Source: Mortierella alpina
Lineage: Eukaryota; Mortierellomycota; Mortierellomycetes; Mortierellales; Mortierellaceae
DNA: 64,000 nucleotides
Assembly (NCBI GenBank): GCA_029449245.1
Contig: JANATF010000027.1
Span: forward strand, 12,501-76,500
Direction of reading: 5' to 3'
This document shows, piece after piece, positions 30,845-41,748 of this stretch (the stretch's first letter is position 1; each line of letters opens with the position of its first letter). The translations under genes and the position numbers were made by a program. The notes below the pieces were generated by a model. That model had not been told where the DNA came from. It ran no database searches and was given only the letters and a program-made list of their open reading frames with translations.

Positions 30845-31706
30845 CTATACAGCAGGGAAGTTGATGACGTCACTAGCTTGCGTGCTCTCCTCTTCCACAC
30901 CACTCCCACTCCATCTCTTCCACAGCATCCTCACTCCCACGACTATTTCATCACTTCTTCTATACCCGACCCTCTTTTGTCACCCGCCACGCTCATCGTC
31001 GCCCTTCTCTTTCTGTCTCCTATCCTTCACTCTCTCCATCACCCTTCTCTTTGTACCCTTCTCTCTTTGTTTACTTCGTCCACACCTTGTTTCTTTCTTT
31101 CTTCTACCGCATTGACATCAAGGTAATGTGTCAGAACAGACTTCTCTCACGCAGAACATCTAGTCAACAGCAATCTGGCCTTTTTGGCTCCAGCAGGTGC
31201 TCCAGAGTAATTTCGTGCCCTGCCGAGCGGGAGGCGGTTGTGATTATGATGGTCTTCAGATTGGCTTTGCATGACCTGTATGATGTCATGCACACCTTTT
31301 GTTGACACTTTGGGGTGAATGCGCATAACATCTAATCAACAGCAACCTGGCCTTTTTAGCTCCAGCAGGTGCTCCAGAGTAATTTCGTGCCCTGCCGAGC
31401 GGGAGGCGGTTGTGATTATGGTGGTCTTCAGATTGGCTTTGCATGACCTGTATGATGTCATGCACACTTTCTGTCGATTGCGCTTCTGTGGTCTAGGAAA
31501 GAGCCATGATGATACGGTGGCACTCGTTAACTTTTGACTCTACTATTCCCACTCTCACACTACTAGCGTCTCAACTGTCTTAAGCCGCTTTGTTGCCGGT
31601 AAGCTGTTTCCTCCCTTTGCCTAATATAGCGATGGGCAATATAGACTGGGAATATCACTTCGTTCTCATACTTTGGTCGTTTCCTCGTTAGCATTCTCGT
31701 TCAAGC
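30845..31706. other. Non-coding stretch with a tandem duplication
   Basis: 30880-31110 is strongly pyrimidine-rich on the plus strand. 31145-31304 and 31322-31481 are two copies, about 95 percent identical, of a 160-base sequence (gctccagcaggtgctccaga ... gatgtcatgcacac). Neither copy encodes a recognisable product. Confidence 0.7.
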
Positions 31707-33869
31707 ATGTCGGCCAATTTGTATCTAAACTGGGCGCTGAATGTCGAGGCGAAGAAGGAGCATGTCTCTTTTGTGAACTTTGTGAGAAAGTTTGATTTCA
31801 CTAAAAAAGATGTCGCACATGAGGCGTACTTGTCTCTCATTGAGTCGCAACATATTCGCCAATGTCGACGGAAACGACTTCATGAAGCCTACAACTCCTT
31901 TCGAGCGCGGAACGAGGAAGAATTTTGGGCTGAGCGAGCTCTGCTTGTTAGCAGTGCCATTACGGCCAAGAAGTCGGCGGTTTTGATACAAGAAGCGGGT
32001 CTTCTGGAGGCGGGTTCTGGGCTGCGGAGATACCCCTCTGACTTAAAGACCAACGTTTTGAATAAGGCCGAGATAGAAGCGGAAGCCACCTGCAAGATAA
32101 CTGGTACGGTTCCTTGATTCCCTAATTTCATTCAAGGAAGTTATTGTGTTATCGTCTTTTCATCATTTTCTCGTTCGTGACAAATACGTCTAGACAAGAT
32201 CATCACCGGCGGAGGCCAGAGCAAAATCCCCGCCGATCATGAGCAGGATGAGGACCCAGCTGAGGTTGACGTGACAGACGAGGAACTTTCACGTGCCAGA
32301 TTGACCCCCTTCTATGACCTGATCCTCTGTGTGTTCAAGAAGGTTATTATTATACTACTTTCCTGTTATCTCGCTTTAGTCGCTTCCGCCAAGATATTAA
32401 AACTGCAATATTTCCATATAGACACGAGGTGAGGCCGTGGCTCTTCCTGTTTCTCCACAGCATCTTCCTTCCCTAAATCACCTTGAGATGGTCAGATGCG
32501 CTGCAAAAGAACTTGAAGGCGCTTCTGAAGTTAGCAAGGACACGCTGTAGGTTTTTATCGGGTTCTTCATTGTTTCAGTGGTCTACTTCGCAATTTTCTG
32601 TATTCAGCTTGTCTGATTTAAAAAAAATAGCGTTCTTTTGTCAGGTATCATCAATACTCTCTCGCCTGGAGTAGAGGCATTCACCCTTTCGCCCAAGATT
32701 AAGTCTGAGTCGCTAGTGCCGTCGCTCTCGTCAAGGCTGCCGACCATTGAATCGTTGTTGTCGGAGCTTTTGTTGGCGCTGTGTCCTGGTCTGGATAATG
32801 ATCCTTATGCCGAAGCAACGCTTACAGGGCTGCAAGTCAAGGTCTGGGAGCTTCTTGGAAATTCAGCGAGAGAGACAGGCATAAAAACCAAGGAACAAAA
32901 AGCAGTTCACGCGGTGCTCATGGTCCTGAACTACATTTGCTCGTTGTTGGCCACGGAGCAGTTCGCACCCCCAACCTCTGAACACGTTTTTGTGTCTGCC
33001 TGGACACATATTCTTAACGTGCTCTTCTTCAACAGCAAGGTCCGCGCGATACCGTAAGTTAATAAAGAAAATGCATTGGGCCCAGTTGTGACTGAATTGA
33101 CTTATTGATTTATAACTTTTTCTACCATAGAGGGGAGCTGGTGTCGACGGCAGCTCGAAGTTGCCGCGTGATGGTCGAGGAGGAGTTTGGGACAACGAAT
33201 AAATATGTTGGTGGGAGAAAAGTGGACATGAGTATTCGGATATACGCGGATCATACTTGGGAAGACGAGATCTGCGTATTTGAGTTCAAGTCAACGCGTG
33301 TGTCTGAAGCCATTTGTCAACAACAGCAGAGAAAGTCGGTTCGCCTCAATGGCGCCATCCTTTTGGACCTAGAGAAAAGAGGTCTAAATATTGCCGACAG
33401 CTATCCTGTTATAGCAGAAGGACGAGGCTTGACCATGGATTTCTACACCTTGCGCCGCTATGAGGACGTGCTGGGGGCAGGACGCTCTACATTGGTTAGC
33501 GTTTGGCTTCCTTCCAGTGAAGCGCAGCTCAAACGGTTCCTGAAGTCAGACTCGCTCCATATGTTGTTGGCTTTCACGGTAAGTGATTGAGTTACTGTCA
33601 AGGTTTTGCATCCTCGGCACTAATATTCATTCAGTCTCGCAACTAATTGCTTGTTTTTCATGACCCAACAATAATAGGAGCATACAAGAAAATACGCCCT
33701 CGATGTTGTTGATGCTTTCGCCTCAAGTCCAGTGACACCACTTACAACCATCTCCCCCCAGAAGCACAAGATACTGGAGCCGTATATTTTGTTCACACCA
33801 TCCAAAAACAACAAGAAATCAAGAACGGTGTCAGTCTCTGAGGAAGACGAGTGGGAGACATCAAAATAA
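31707..33869 (+). CDS. Nuclease-like hypothetical protein, six or seven exons, about 580 aa
   Basis: Exons 31707-32103, 32194-32342, 32422-32546, 32645-33053, 33131-33578 and 33678-33869 all read clean protein. The join between the third and fourth is out of phase by one base with canonical sites. A 32-base mini-exon (32579-32610, weak gtctga donor) would fix it; otherwise the gene is frameshifted. The N-terminus is helical and basic (RQCRRKRLHEAYNSFRAR). In exon 5, GGRKVDMSI and EICVFEFKS fit a PD-(D/E)XK nuclease core (D ... E-F-K), followed by a Q-rich helix (EAICQQQQRKSVRL). It ends in an acidic tail. The family resemblance to CRN nucleases is at motif level only. Confidence 0.6.
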
Positions 33870-33937
33870 GTCATTTCAAAGACTTCTAATACACGTCATC
33901 TTTTAATACATGTACATATATATATCTGCAAGCCTTC

Positions 33938-34070
33938 AGTCTCACGACGGTCTAAGCCCAGCTCACGTTCCCTATTCGTGGCTTACTGAATTCTGCTTCA
34001 GTGTGATAGGAAGAGCCGCCATCGAAGGATCAGAAAGCAACGTCGAACGCTTGGCTGCTACAAGCCAGTT
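33938..34070 (-). rRNA. 28S rRNA pseudogene fragment
   Basis: On the minus strand the match begins exactly at AACTGGCTTGTAGCAGCC (34070), the same base as the 900-1486 copy, and ends near agaccgtcgtgagact. Internal deletions of about 15 and 5 bases and several substitutions mark it as a pseudogene. Confidence 0.88.
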
Positions 34071-34079
34071 TGTGTACCA

Positions 34080-34440
34080 TCCATTGTTCCCTAGGTTGAT
34101 CGAAGCGGAGTCCATGCTGAATCAATCCCTGGTATTGGATGTTCAAGTTTGAATTTGAAAGAGTATTGAGGAATTAGATAAAGGTTATGTGACACTCAAG
34201 AGAAAGATTAATGAGATCGTGCATGAGCTCTACCATCAGGGAGTTCTTTCGTCAGTCAATAAGAATCTCCCTCAAGGCTTGTCGGGCGATGTGCATCATA
34301 TGGAGTATTCGTTTGATGGTAAGCGCAGCACCTTTCTTGACCTTCCTCTGCTCTTTACAGCTCCCTGCGGCTGCATGATCACCATTCGTCACCGTGTCCA
34401 TTCTGAGTTCCGCAATGCCCCTTGGTAGTGAGGCAGTTAT
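34080..34440 (+). other. Possible gene remnant (ORF 34189-34428)
   Basis: An 80-codon frame (KRKINEIVHELYHQGVLSSV, then GLSGDVHHMEYSFDGK) reads like a real protein segment, and the in-frame sequence continues upstream past a stop at about 34150. It overlaps the 3' side of the zinc-finger relic on the other strand. No family recognised; it is probably a gene fragment. Confidence 0.3.
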
Positions 34441-34534
34441 GTCTGGATTCGTAAGGACGTAGCTCTAACTCAGCAGGGACTTCTCTGAAATCCGCACCTC
34501 CTCGGTAATCTAGGAACATCCAAAGCGATTTATT

Positions 34535-34780
34535 GATACCAAGTCCAGAACATGAACGCTGAGAGTGTCGGTGCATGCCAGATGCGAACCACAGACGCAC
34601 ACATAAGACATGTCGTTGTCCTCGTCTCTCCGAAAGCATAGGACGACGCCTTGAAGAACCAGGGTGTATTCGGCTTGCTGATGGTACCGTTGGAGGTGTC
34701 TTTGATCCTTTTTCGTAAGTGAAGAATCGTCTTTGTCGAGTAGGCTCCTCTTGCAGTAGCCGAAGTTACAGCAGTTTTTC
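34535..34780 (-). pseudogene. Relic of the 36309-36935 gene (C/H-rich protein)
   Basis: The minus strand encodes NCCNFGYCKRSLLDKDD, then LTKKDQRHLQRYHQQA and DMSYVCVCGSHLACTD. These match residues 28-110 of the protein at 36309-36935 ([42 protein letters not shown]). No start codon precedes it in frame and the C-terminal half is absent. Confidence 0.75.
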
Positions 34781-34873
34781 GCATGGAGTGAGATTGATGC
34801 TCAAGCTCAAGCGGCGGTATTTTTAATTCTGAGCTATTACATCACCGAAGCATCTTTGCATGTAAGTACTTTA

Positions 34874-35883
34874 TTACGACGAACGAAACATGTTACGCCT
34901 TGCTTCACTGAGCTTATCCTTGGTTGCTGCAGACAAAGCGCTGGCCGCTACAACTGCAACTCGCGCCTTTTCTACTTTACTGTTGGCCTCCAAGAGCTGT
35001 TTTCTTGCGTCATTGAGTTCACGCTTGCGCATTATAGACAGGTCTTCAGCTGCTTCAGCGTCTTTTCTGCGGTCCTCGACTTCGGTCCACCGCGTCTTGA
35101 AAATCTCGAACATTCTTGCTTCGGCCTCGCCTTCCAAAAAATCACTTGCTCGTAGTACATTATTTGCAATCGACCTTCCAGACATTTCTCGAGTGAGCAT
35201 GCGATAACGATTGACGCAGGATTCGCCATGGAGGACGACGGCATTCTCCACTCGCTGTCGATATTCGTCAAGCATTGCAAACAAATCGTCGCACAACTGA
35301 TGCTGTGTTAATGTGTTGCCTGTGGTAAGAGGAAAATCCGAGGGGTCGTTTAGAGTAGTATCGTCTGAATCATCCACGGATATAACTTCCACCTCCAAGA
35401 GATTTTCTTCGAGAGTGCGACCACCTTCAAGCAAAGGCAGGTGTGTTTGTGATACGCTGGCCCGAGGTGATTCAGGCACAGGCGAAATTTTCCCTGTAAC
35501 GGACATCATATCCGCTGCTGTTGGGTCGTCAACTGGTGGACTTCCGTCTAATGGTATCGAAAGCTTGCGCTTTGTGAGGCGTCGTTTCTTGCGCCTCTCG
35601 TTGATGCCAACGGGCATCACTACGTAGATTCTACTATGCAAAGTTGCAAACCAAAAAATGTTAATTCACCCTTCACTTAAAGACAGAATCATCGTCGATA
35701 GAACATATCACGAAGAAGCAAAGAACCATACCCTTCTGCTTCTTGGGCAGCAGCCCCGCCTTTTTCAAAATCAGCTTCTGAAGTGCGCTTTCTTGTGGGT
35801 CCGTTGGAAGCCGCATGCGTTGCAGAAATCAAAGGTAGAGTATTCATATCGCAGTGTGTTTGTGGGATGTCTGCTGTATCCAT
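34874..35883 (-). CDS. Coiled-coil hypothetical protein, 303 aa (paralog of 25564-26574)
   Basis: Predicted exons are 35883-35732 and 35633-34874, joined in phase 2 (donor g|gtatgg, acceptor catag) exactly as in the 304-aa paralog. The first exon starts MDTADIPQTHCDMN and ends EAEG. The second has a basic cluster (ERRKKRRLTKRK), a disordered acidic middle (EVEVISVDDSDDT), a helical domain (LCDDLFAMLDEYRQRVENAV) and a C-terminal coiled coil (RKRELNDARKQLLEANSKVE). The clearest conservation is at both ends of exon 1 and in the coiled coil. Its start is about 40 bases after a TATA (tatatatt, about 35912). Likely nuclear by composition; function unknown. Confidence 0.68.
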
Positions 35884-36129
35884 TTCAGTGGGAGGAACAA
35901 AGTACTTATATATTATTCATGGCAGAAGAAGGGCTGAGTTAAGAGCATACCTGAAAAATGGTGGCAAAGAACACTCGCTCTAGACCAAAACCTTCATGCA
36001 TGCAGAGACGGGGATAAAGAATTGGTATGCATGGCTGGAGAAGCGGTAACAGGGCTCGCAGGAAGATATCCAAGGCTATTCATGCATGCACACAGAGGGC
36101 TATGACGCGGAGGATTGTATATCGTACAT

Positions 36130-36256
36130 CTATCCATCCATCCATTCCATCCATCCATCCATCCATCCATCCATCCATCCATCCATCCATCCAGCCATCC
36201 ATCCATCCAGCCATCCATCCATCCATCCAGTCATCCAGCCATCCATCCATCCATCG
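36130..36256. repeat. (ATCC)n microsatellite
   Basis: About 125 bases of catccatcc repeats with interspersed agcc and agtc variants. The long open frames across it on both strands are artefacts. Confidence 0.95.
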
Positions 36257-36308
36257 TCAACCCAATTCATCCATTCATATCATGTTCATGTGACAAATAA
36301 GATGCCAT

Positions 36309-36935
36309 CTAACTCTTTAATGACTTTCTAAGACTAAGATACTGCTGCTTTAACCGCTCATTATCATCCCGCGCTTCATTCAGCTCGTCAATGGCCCTTT
36401 TGAGTACTCGTTCATGTTTCTCGAAAATGTCGAGCTCGTTCAAGTCTTGATCAATGGTTGACTCGTCCGCCGTAGCCAGCACAGCTGGAGCGTTTTCGGT
36501 CGTGGTTCTTGTGGCCTCAAACCCCGGATTGTCCTTCGTACGTGGTTCCCCAGTTTCCAACACTTGTTGTATCTCCTCGGCAATCTTTATACAGGGTTTC
36601 CGATTCATTGTGGTGTGTTCCGATCCTAAGATGTGGGTTTTTAGGCTGGAAAAGCAAACATGTTGCGAATGACAGGGGCAAACATAATACATGTCCTTCT
36701 CGTCATTCCTCTTGAAGGTGAGCTCCACCCCCCGAACCGTCACGGTGTGTATCGTAGATGTATGGTATCCTTGAACATGCTGCTTTTGTGACTTGGTCAG
36801 GCTCTTGCCAGGCTCCAGCAGACCTTTGATGCAAATTTTGAATGTGCAACTTGTGGCAGCCTTGTCCCCGGTAGTGTTAGGTAGACTCTTGCGGACTAAT
36901 TGCCCAGAATCTTCGTCGCTGTTGAATTCGTCCAT
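36309..36935 (-). CDS. Cys/His-rich protein with C-terminal coiled coil, 208 aa
   Basis: Residues 85-115 hold a possible zinc-binding line, [20 protein letters not shown] followed by LGSEH, where C-x-C and H-x5-H could chelate a metal in a C2H2-like knuckle. An upstream Cys pair (CTFKIC) and [13 protein letters not shown] are conserved in the decayed copy at 34535-34780, so this unit is an established domain in this genome. The C-terminal third is a coiled coil ([18 protein letters not shown]). There is no signal peptide. No clear TATA was found, and an upstream exon cannot be excluded. A nucleic-acid- or protein-binding role is a guess. Confidence 0.62.
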   Translation of the reverse strand: MDEFNSDEDSGQLVRKSLPNTTGDKAATSCTFKICIKGLLEPGKSLTKSQKQHVQGYHTSTIHTVTVRGVELTFKRNDEKDMYYVCPCHSQHVCFSSLKTHILGSEHTTMNRKPCIKIAEEIQQVLETGEPRTKDNPGFEATRTTTENAPAVLATADESTIDQDLNELDIFEKHERVLKRAIDELNEARDDNERLKQQYLSLRKSLKS

Positions 36936-37065
36936 TACTGGGAATCAGTTGGCAGATGAAAGTTAGTGTTATTGAATAGAAAAAGTGAAGGCTCGTGTTA
37001 TTGAATAGAGAAAGAATAAATGGAAGGGCAGAAACCTGTGCGCAAAGAGTGAGGTAAACAAAGAA

Positions 37066-38024
37066 GAGAGTTGGCGCTTGCATTGATGCAGCATGGATGA
37101 GGAAAAGGGGCAAAAGATCCTTGCACTCCAAAGAAATGGACGGATGCGGCATAGATGAGGCAAGTGATACACACGCAACAAAGAAAGGGCGCCTGCACTG
37201 ATGCAGCCTGGATGAGGCAAAACGGCGAGCATCCATCTCTCTACACTCAAATACGCCGACTTGCATGCAAGAAAAGAGCGCTAGTGATGCAGCATGGATG
37301 CATCATGGATGAGGCATGGATGAGGCGAAAGTGGCAAAAGATCCTGCACTCCAAAGAAATGTACGGATGCAGCATAGATGAGGCAAGTGATACACACACA
37401 ACAAAGAAAGGGCGCTTGCACTGATGCAGCCTGGATGAGGCAAAACGGCGAGCATCCATCTCTCTACACTCAAAGCAACGTAAATACGCCGACTTGCATG
37501 CAAGAAAAGAGCGCTAGTGATGCAGCATGGATGCATCATGGATGAGGCATGGATGAGGCGAAAGTGGCAAAAGATTCCTGCAAGAAATGTACGGATACGA
37601 GTGGTATGGATGAGGCGAGTGATACACACACAACGCTGGTGTTTGCATTGATGCAGCATGGATGAGGCAAAAAGGCGCTAGTGTTTGCACTGATGCAACA
37701 TGGATGAGGCGAGGAAGGGAGGCCCATCCAGCTCCGTGACACGATACACCTTAGCCAATTGTTGCCAGATTGGGTGCGAGCTGATCGCAGACCATGATGC
37801 TGACCCGCAAATGCCACAGTGCTACAGTCGATGTATGTAGTCTGTATTGGGCGGAGGACAATTCTTGATATCGCATTCAGAGCCTCCTTGCAGTGAAGTA
37901 TAAAAGATGTTACGCAGTCGTTATGCTTACAAGACTACTTCCTAGCCCCTTTTTTTATACTATCAACCATCGCCATGCTTTTGAGATTCATGTGTATCGT
38001 TGAAGGGAGACCAGATCTGGAACC
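37066..38024. repeat. Repeat block duplicated at 27935-28829
   Basis: Second copy of the module array and the following unique sequence. This copy is continuous with an intact CRN header gene, so it is the likely donor of the truncated copy at 27935-28829. Confidence 0.9.
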
Positions 38025-38271
38025 CTTCCCTGTAGAACCGAGATCTTGGTACACTGTGGCTTGTTTGAAGGACCTCGTCTGGCAAGCAGCAAAGGAACAG
38101 CTCGATGATATTGGCCCTGAGGTTTTAGAGCTTTGGTGGATCCCATTCAATGCACAACACCGGAGGGAAAAACTCACCTCAATACGAGGACTTGAAGGCT
38201 TTATCTCTGAAGGTTCAAGGAATGGCTACGTGAGCGCTGATGTCCCTGACTGGGTTAAACCATTTTTGTAA
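37975..38271 (+). CDS. Header-only CRN-like protein, 98 aa
   Basis: The frame MLLRFMCIVEGRPDLEPFPV, then ACLKDLVWQAAKEQLDDIG, VLELWWIPFN and a short tail matches the CRN header order: a strand with C(I/V)V(E/D)G, helix with DL, and LxLWxIP. It stops without an effector domain and without a clear HVLV motif. TATA (tataaaag, about 37905) is 65 bases upstream. Single exon. A partial copy with its promoter exists at 28779. It may act as a regulator or decoy of full CRN proteins; that is speculation. Confidence 0.7.
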   Translation: MLLRFMCIVEGRPDLEPFPVEPRSWYTVACLKDLVWQAAKEQLDDIGPEVLELWWIPFNAQHRREKLTSIRGLEGFISEGSRNGYVSADVPDWVKPFL

Positions 38272-38454
38272 TAGTAGTTGAAGTCATACAAATATGTTGC
38301 CCGTGCGCTTATATAAAGTTCACTGATTCAATCAACCGGTAATCATTTGAATGAAACTGACTACATTCAAATAAAAGTTCTATAAAGATCGCCCTTTTCT
38401 ACGTTCGCGTCACACCATATTTCTTTCCCATATTTCTTTCCCTTCTAACTCAAA

Positions 38455-39750
38455 ATGCTCAAGTTCCCAAACTCTCCTCCCAAGATGACCAGGCGCTCGT
38501 CACAACTGATCACTGTATTCTGCATCATCGATGGCCAGCCGTCGTCAAGCTCCTTTTGCATCAAGATCTCCAACGGGTTTACCGTTGATGATCTCAAGAC
38601 CAGCATCAAAACTAAGCAGTTTCAGCTCTTCAAGAACATCGAGGCAATCAGCCTCAGGCTTTGGAGGGTCCTCATCGATGAAGCGTCTCATCACGACAAA
38701 GTGGTCCTGCTTTCTGATGTCAGTGCCATGGATAAGAAGCTCCTAATGTCAACGGATCGTCTTTCTGCTATATTTCCGAAACCTCCATCTGAGGGCTACA
38801 TTCATATCGTCATCGAGAACAGTGGCGCTCCAGAATGCCAGCAAGACCAAGACTATGCTCGAAATCAAGCCACCACTCCGGATTTGCCTGTACTATCCAC
38901 CGCCAAGGACAACAACACATGCCAACGAAATTTGGTTCCCCTGGCCCAGTCCTCCATACCTGACCAGGTCAAGCAACAACCTTCCCCAGACTTACCAACG
39001 GTTCCGAAATCAGGAACAGCCCCGCCTGAGGACAAACCACCGCATCATGTCAAATTCTGTGCGCAAGACCCAGCTCCATGTGTTGCCGCCATCATTTTAA
39101 GCGAGACAAGCAAGCACGACCACTCAGTGAACTCTACCGCCGCTGGTGAGGCTAGTCATCAGAGTGAGCAAGTCACCCCCGATCCGTCCGATGCTGCTGT
39201 GGTTCGAACACTCAAACTCAAACGAACCTTTTCCTTCATGGAAGAAACCACTGGCGACACACCAGAACAAGACATCATTCCATGCACATCTCGCCCAGCG
39301 TCTTCTACCAAGAGGGTCTGCTTCCCTCCTCAAATGGACCGCCACGATCACTCAGTGGACTCTACCGCCGCTGACGAGGCCAGTGATCACAGCGAGCAAG
39401 GCAGCCCCAAGTCCTCTAACCCTGCTGAGGTTCGAAGACTCAAACGCATCATTTCTTTCATGGAAGGAGAAAATCACGAGTCATCGGAGCGTATTAATTT
39501 GATTTACCAAGCTCAAGATGCCATCCGCAAGCTGAACAACGACAAACGACGTGCTACCTTGGACTTGCTTCAAAACTCTATCGAGCTTTTTGGACCGGCG
39601 CGAGAACAGGCATCGCACAGCATGCTTAAAGACCTTGAGAAAATAGCAAAAGTGACGCGCAGACACTTTCGAGATTTCAACAACAGGATTGATAAAATCA
39701 ACAAGTGGATGCAACACGCCGAGGGGCTAGATCATAATCTCTTGGAGTGA
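38455..39750 (+). CDS. CRN-header protein with long repeated linker and helical tail, 431 aa
   Basis: Residues 10-125 form the CRN header (ITVFCIIDGQPSSSSFCIKI; FTVDDLKTSIK; ISLRLWRVLI) ending YIHIVIE, the HVLV position. A polar linker of about 200 residues follows. It contains a tandem duplication (HDHSVNSTAAGEASHQSEQ and HDHSVDSTAADEASDHSEQ, each followed by an LKR-FSFMEE type line) and basic patches (LKLKR, RRLKR) that could be nuclear signals. The C-terminal 90 residues are helical and related to the 29102-29878 protein. No enzyme motif. Single exon; TATA (tatataaag, about 38311). A start at Met11 would also fit. Confidence 0.78.
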   Translation: MLKFPNSPPKMTRRSSQLITVFCIIDGQPSSSSFCIKISNGFTVDDLKTSIKTKQFQLFKNIEAISLRLWRVLIDEASHHDKVVLLSDVSAMDKKLLMSTDRLSAIFPKPPSEGYIHIVIENSGAPECQQDQDYARNQATTPDLPVLSTAKDNNTCQRNLVPLAQSSIPDQVKQQPSPDLPTVPKSGTAPPEDKPPHHVKFCAQDPAPCVAAIILSETSKHDHSVNSTAAGEASHQSEQVTPDPSDAAVVRTLKLKRTFSFMEETTGDTPEQDIIPCTSRPASSTKRVCFPPQMDRHDHSVDSTAADEASDHSEQGSPKSSNPAEVRRLKRIISFMEGENHESSERINLIYQAQDAIRKLNNDKRRATLDLLQNSIELFGPAREQASHSMLKDLEKIAKVTRRHFRDFNNRIDKINKWMQHAEGLDHNLLE

Positions 39751-40506
39751 AATAGTCTTACACTCCATCATCAATGTGTTGTTAAAATAAATATCGTAGT
39801 GCTTTGATTGAAATAATTATCTTACTACTTTGAGCTCGAGTATCTCCGTGATGATCTTGATCATTAGCTAGAGCCTTAATCTAGAACAAAGAGCATCCAT
39901 GGGCAGTCCCTAGCGTACATATCAAATATCAAAGGGAGAGAAAAAAAATGCATGTGGATCTTCGAGTTATGACGTTTGCATCCATTCATTATACATTAAG
40001 ATCTTGGTCTGTGCTTTAACAAGGCTTGACGCAAAATTCTGGCGGCACTAAGATGACGTGGATTATGGCAACAAAGTAGCCAAACTGATTTGCCTTGAGT
40101 TCGAGCCCTTTCGAAAAATTTGGGCAAGACTTTTCCACTATACTTCAGGTGCATTGATACGAGACGTCAGTAGAAGTCAAGACATTCTTGACGCTTGGCT
40201 GAGACTAAATCAAAGTTCCTGACCAAAAGGCAAAATTTGGGTCATCTTGAGGGCCACACCAACCAAATGCACCTAGATAAAAAGCGCGCAATGGAACTTG
40301 CCTGTGTAGAACCTCAGGAAAGAAATTTGGTTGGTCTTCGAAGAACCTCAAGCGGGCAAACGTGAAGCAGTGTAAAGAAATGTCAGGGACACAGGTGTTC
40401 TTCCCCCTTGAGGTTTTGATAGCCACCAGATTGTATAAAACTTGAACCCCATTCCTTCCACTTCCCATACCCATCTTTCATCTTCCATCTTCCATCCTTT
40501 CTCTCT
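39751..40506. other. No gene seen
   Basis: An aataaa word follows the CRN stop (39786). The 89-codon minus frame at 40205 has no support. The last 100 bases hold the promoter (tataaaac, 40435) and CT-rich leader of the BTB gene. Confidence 0.5.
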
Positions 40507-41319
40507 ATGTCAGACATATCAGATATTTACGACGAATTACTGGCATCCAAGGAGGGCGACATCCTCGTCAAACTTAAAGACGGAAATGAGCTCAGGGTCA
40601 TCTCATTTCTAATCAAGAAGCGCTCATCAGTGTTCAAAACAATGTTGGAGTCCTCGATGCAAGAATCTGTAACCGGAGTGATTGATCTGTCTTCGCGGTA
40701 CAGTCTCGAGGCATTTCGCGAGTTTATGGCTCACATGTACTACAACAAGCGCTACACTGGATCATACCTGCCTCTCTTGTTCGAGATTCTCTGTATTACG
40801 GACTACTACGACGTCAATGCCTATAGCGCATACATCGACGATCGGATCATCAAGCTCATAACAGACGTACCCATGTGCCTCATGATTGCCAACGAGGCTC
40901 GAAAGCATGGAGCTCTAGCAACAAATATTTATTCTAAGTGCCTAGAATTCTTGTCGGAAGCTCTCAAACCACGGAAGGTTGTATGCTATGATGCGAATAG
41001 CGGAGACTCAAGGGCTTGGTGCTGTGCACCCCATTCCACAAAGTGCAAGGACCATGTGGATCCAAAGGACCCCAGCAGGTACACTGTGGGTGGCTTAGTG
41101 GCGTGTATACATCACACACGTAGCTACCACGGCCACAGACCCAATCTCGAGTCTGCGTTTACTCGCAGATGCTGCTCCCATAGCCCGGTCAAATTTACGG
41201 CAGCTCTGACGACCATCAAGCAGCTCCCTGACTTCATTGTGGACGATCTCAACTCGGCCGAGATGAAGGAGAAGGGGCAAGAGAACAAGACTTCATCGCT
41301 GATGACATCAAACCAGTAA
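40507..41319 (+). CDS. BTB/POZ domain protein, 270 aa
   Basis: Residues 15-115 are a BTB/POZ fold: GDILVKLKDGNELRVISFLI, KRSSVFKTMLESSMQES and FREFMAHMYYNKRY, with the usual IDL line between. BTB proteins dimerise and often act as Cullin-3 adaptors. Residues 160-230 are rich in Cys and His (CYDANSGDSRAWCCAPHSTK, CKDHVD, CIHHT, RRCCSH), which may bind zinc. The tail is polar. Single exon with a TATA box (about 40435) and CT-rich leader. Together with the F-box genes it adds to the ubiquitin-ligase adaptors in this region. Substrate unknown. Confidence 0.8.
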   Translation: MSDISDIYDELLASKEGDILVKLKDGNELRVISFLIKKRSSVFKTMLESSMQESVTGVIDLSSRYSLEAFREFMAHMYYNKRYTGSYLPLLFEILCITDYYDVNAYSAYIDDRIIKLITDVPMCLMIANEARKHGALATNIYSKCLEFLSEALKPRKVVCYDANSGDSRAWCCAPHSTKCKDHVDPKDPSRYTVGGLVACIHHTRSYHGHRPNLESAFTRRCCSHSPVKFTAALTTIKQLPDFIVDDLNSAEMKEKGQENKTSSLMTSNQ

Positions 41320-41748
41320 TTAATGAAGACACTTCGAGACATAGTTTCTTGTATTAAACGGAAGCGATGCAGCTCATTTGGGCTGCGTCTCATCTTAACA
41401 GATCGTTCCCTGATGCTATCAAAGCTTTTGATTTGCATTCTGCTGTGCCCGCTGCTACGCCCGCTACTTAGAAGGGCTGCAGCCGGTTTAGGGGTGGTGA
41501 CGAAAACACAATTGGAAAATCTCAGCACCGACAATTTCTGCTCGACCTTGCCAGTTACCAGGGTGCTTCAGTTATGCCACCAAAATCCCTCGCTAAAGCG
41601 GGACACTGTGTGGTGTTGGATCCAAAGAGGTGAACCCTCTAATGATGGTTATCCAACGTTGTCTGGCAAAAATCTCGCCTACGATCCCTTTTCTTTTTTG
41701 GACTATGTGCATATTTACAGGTCAACGAGATTTTCTAAACTGTGCTAT

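Noticed and set aside
36027-36331. Several open frames across 36.0-36.3 kb
   Set aside because: They read the ATCC microsatellite (HPSIHPSI) and are not genes.
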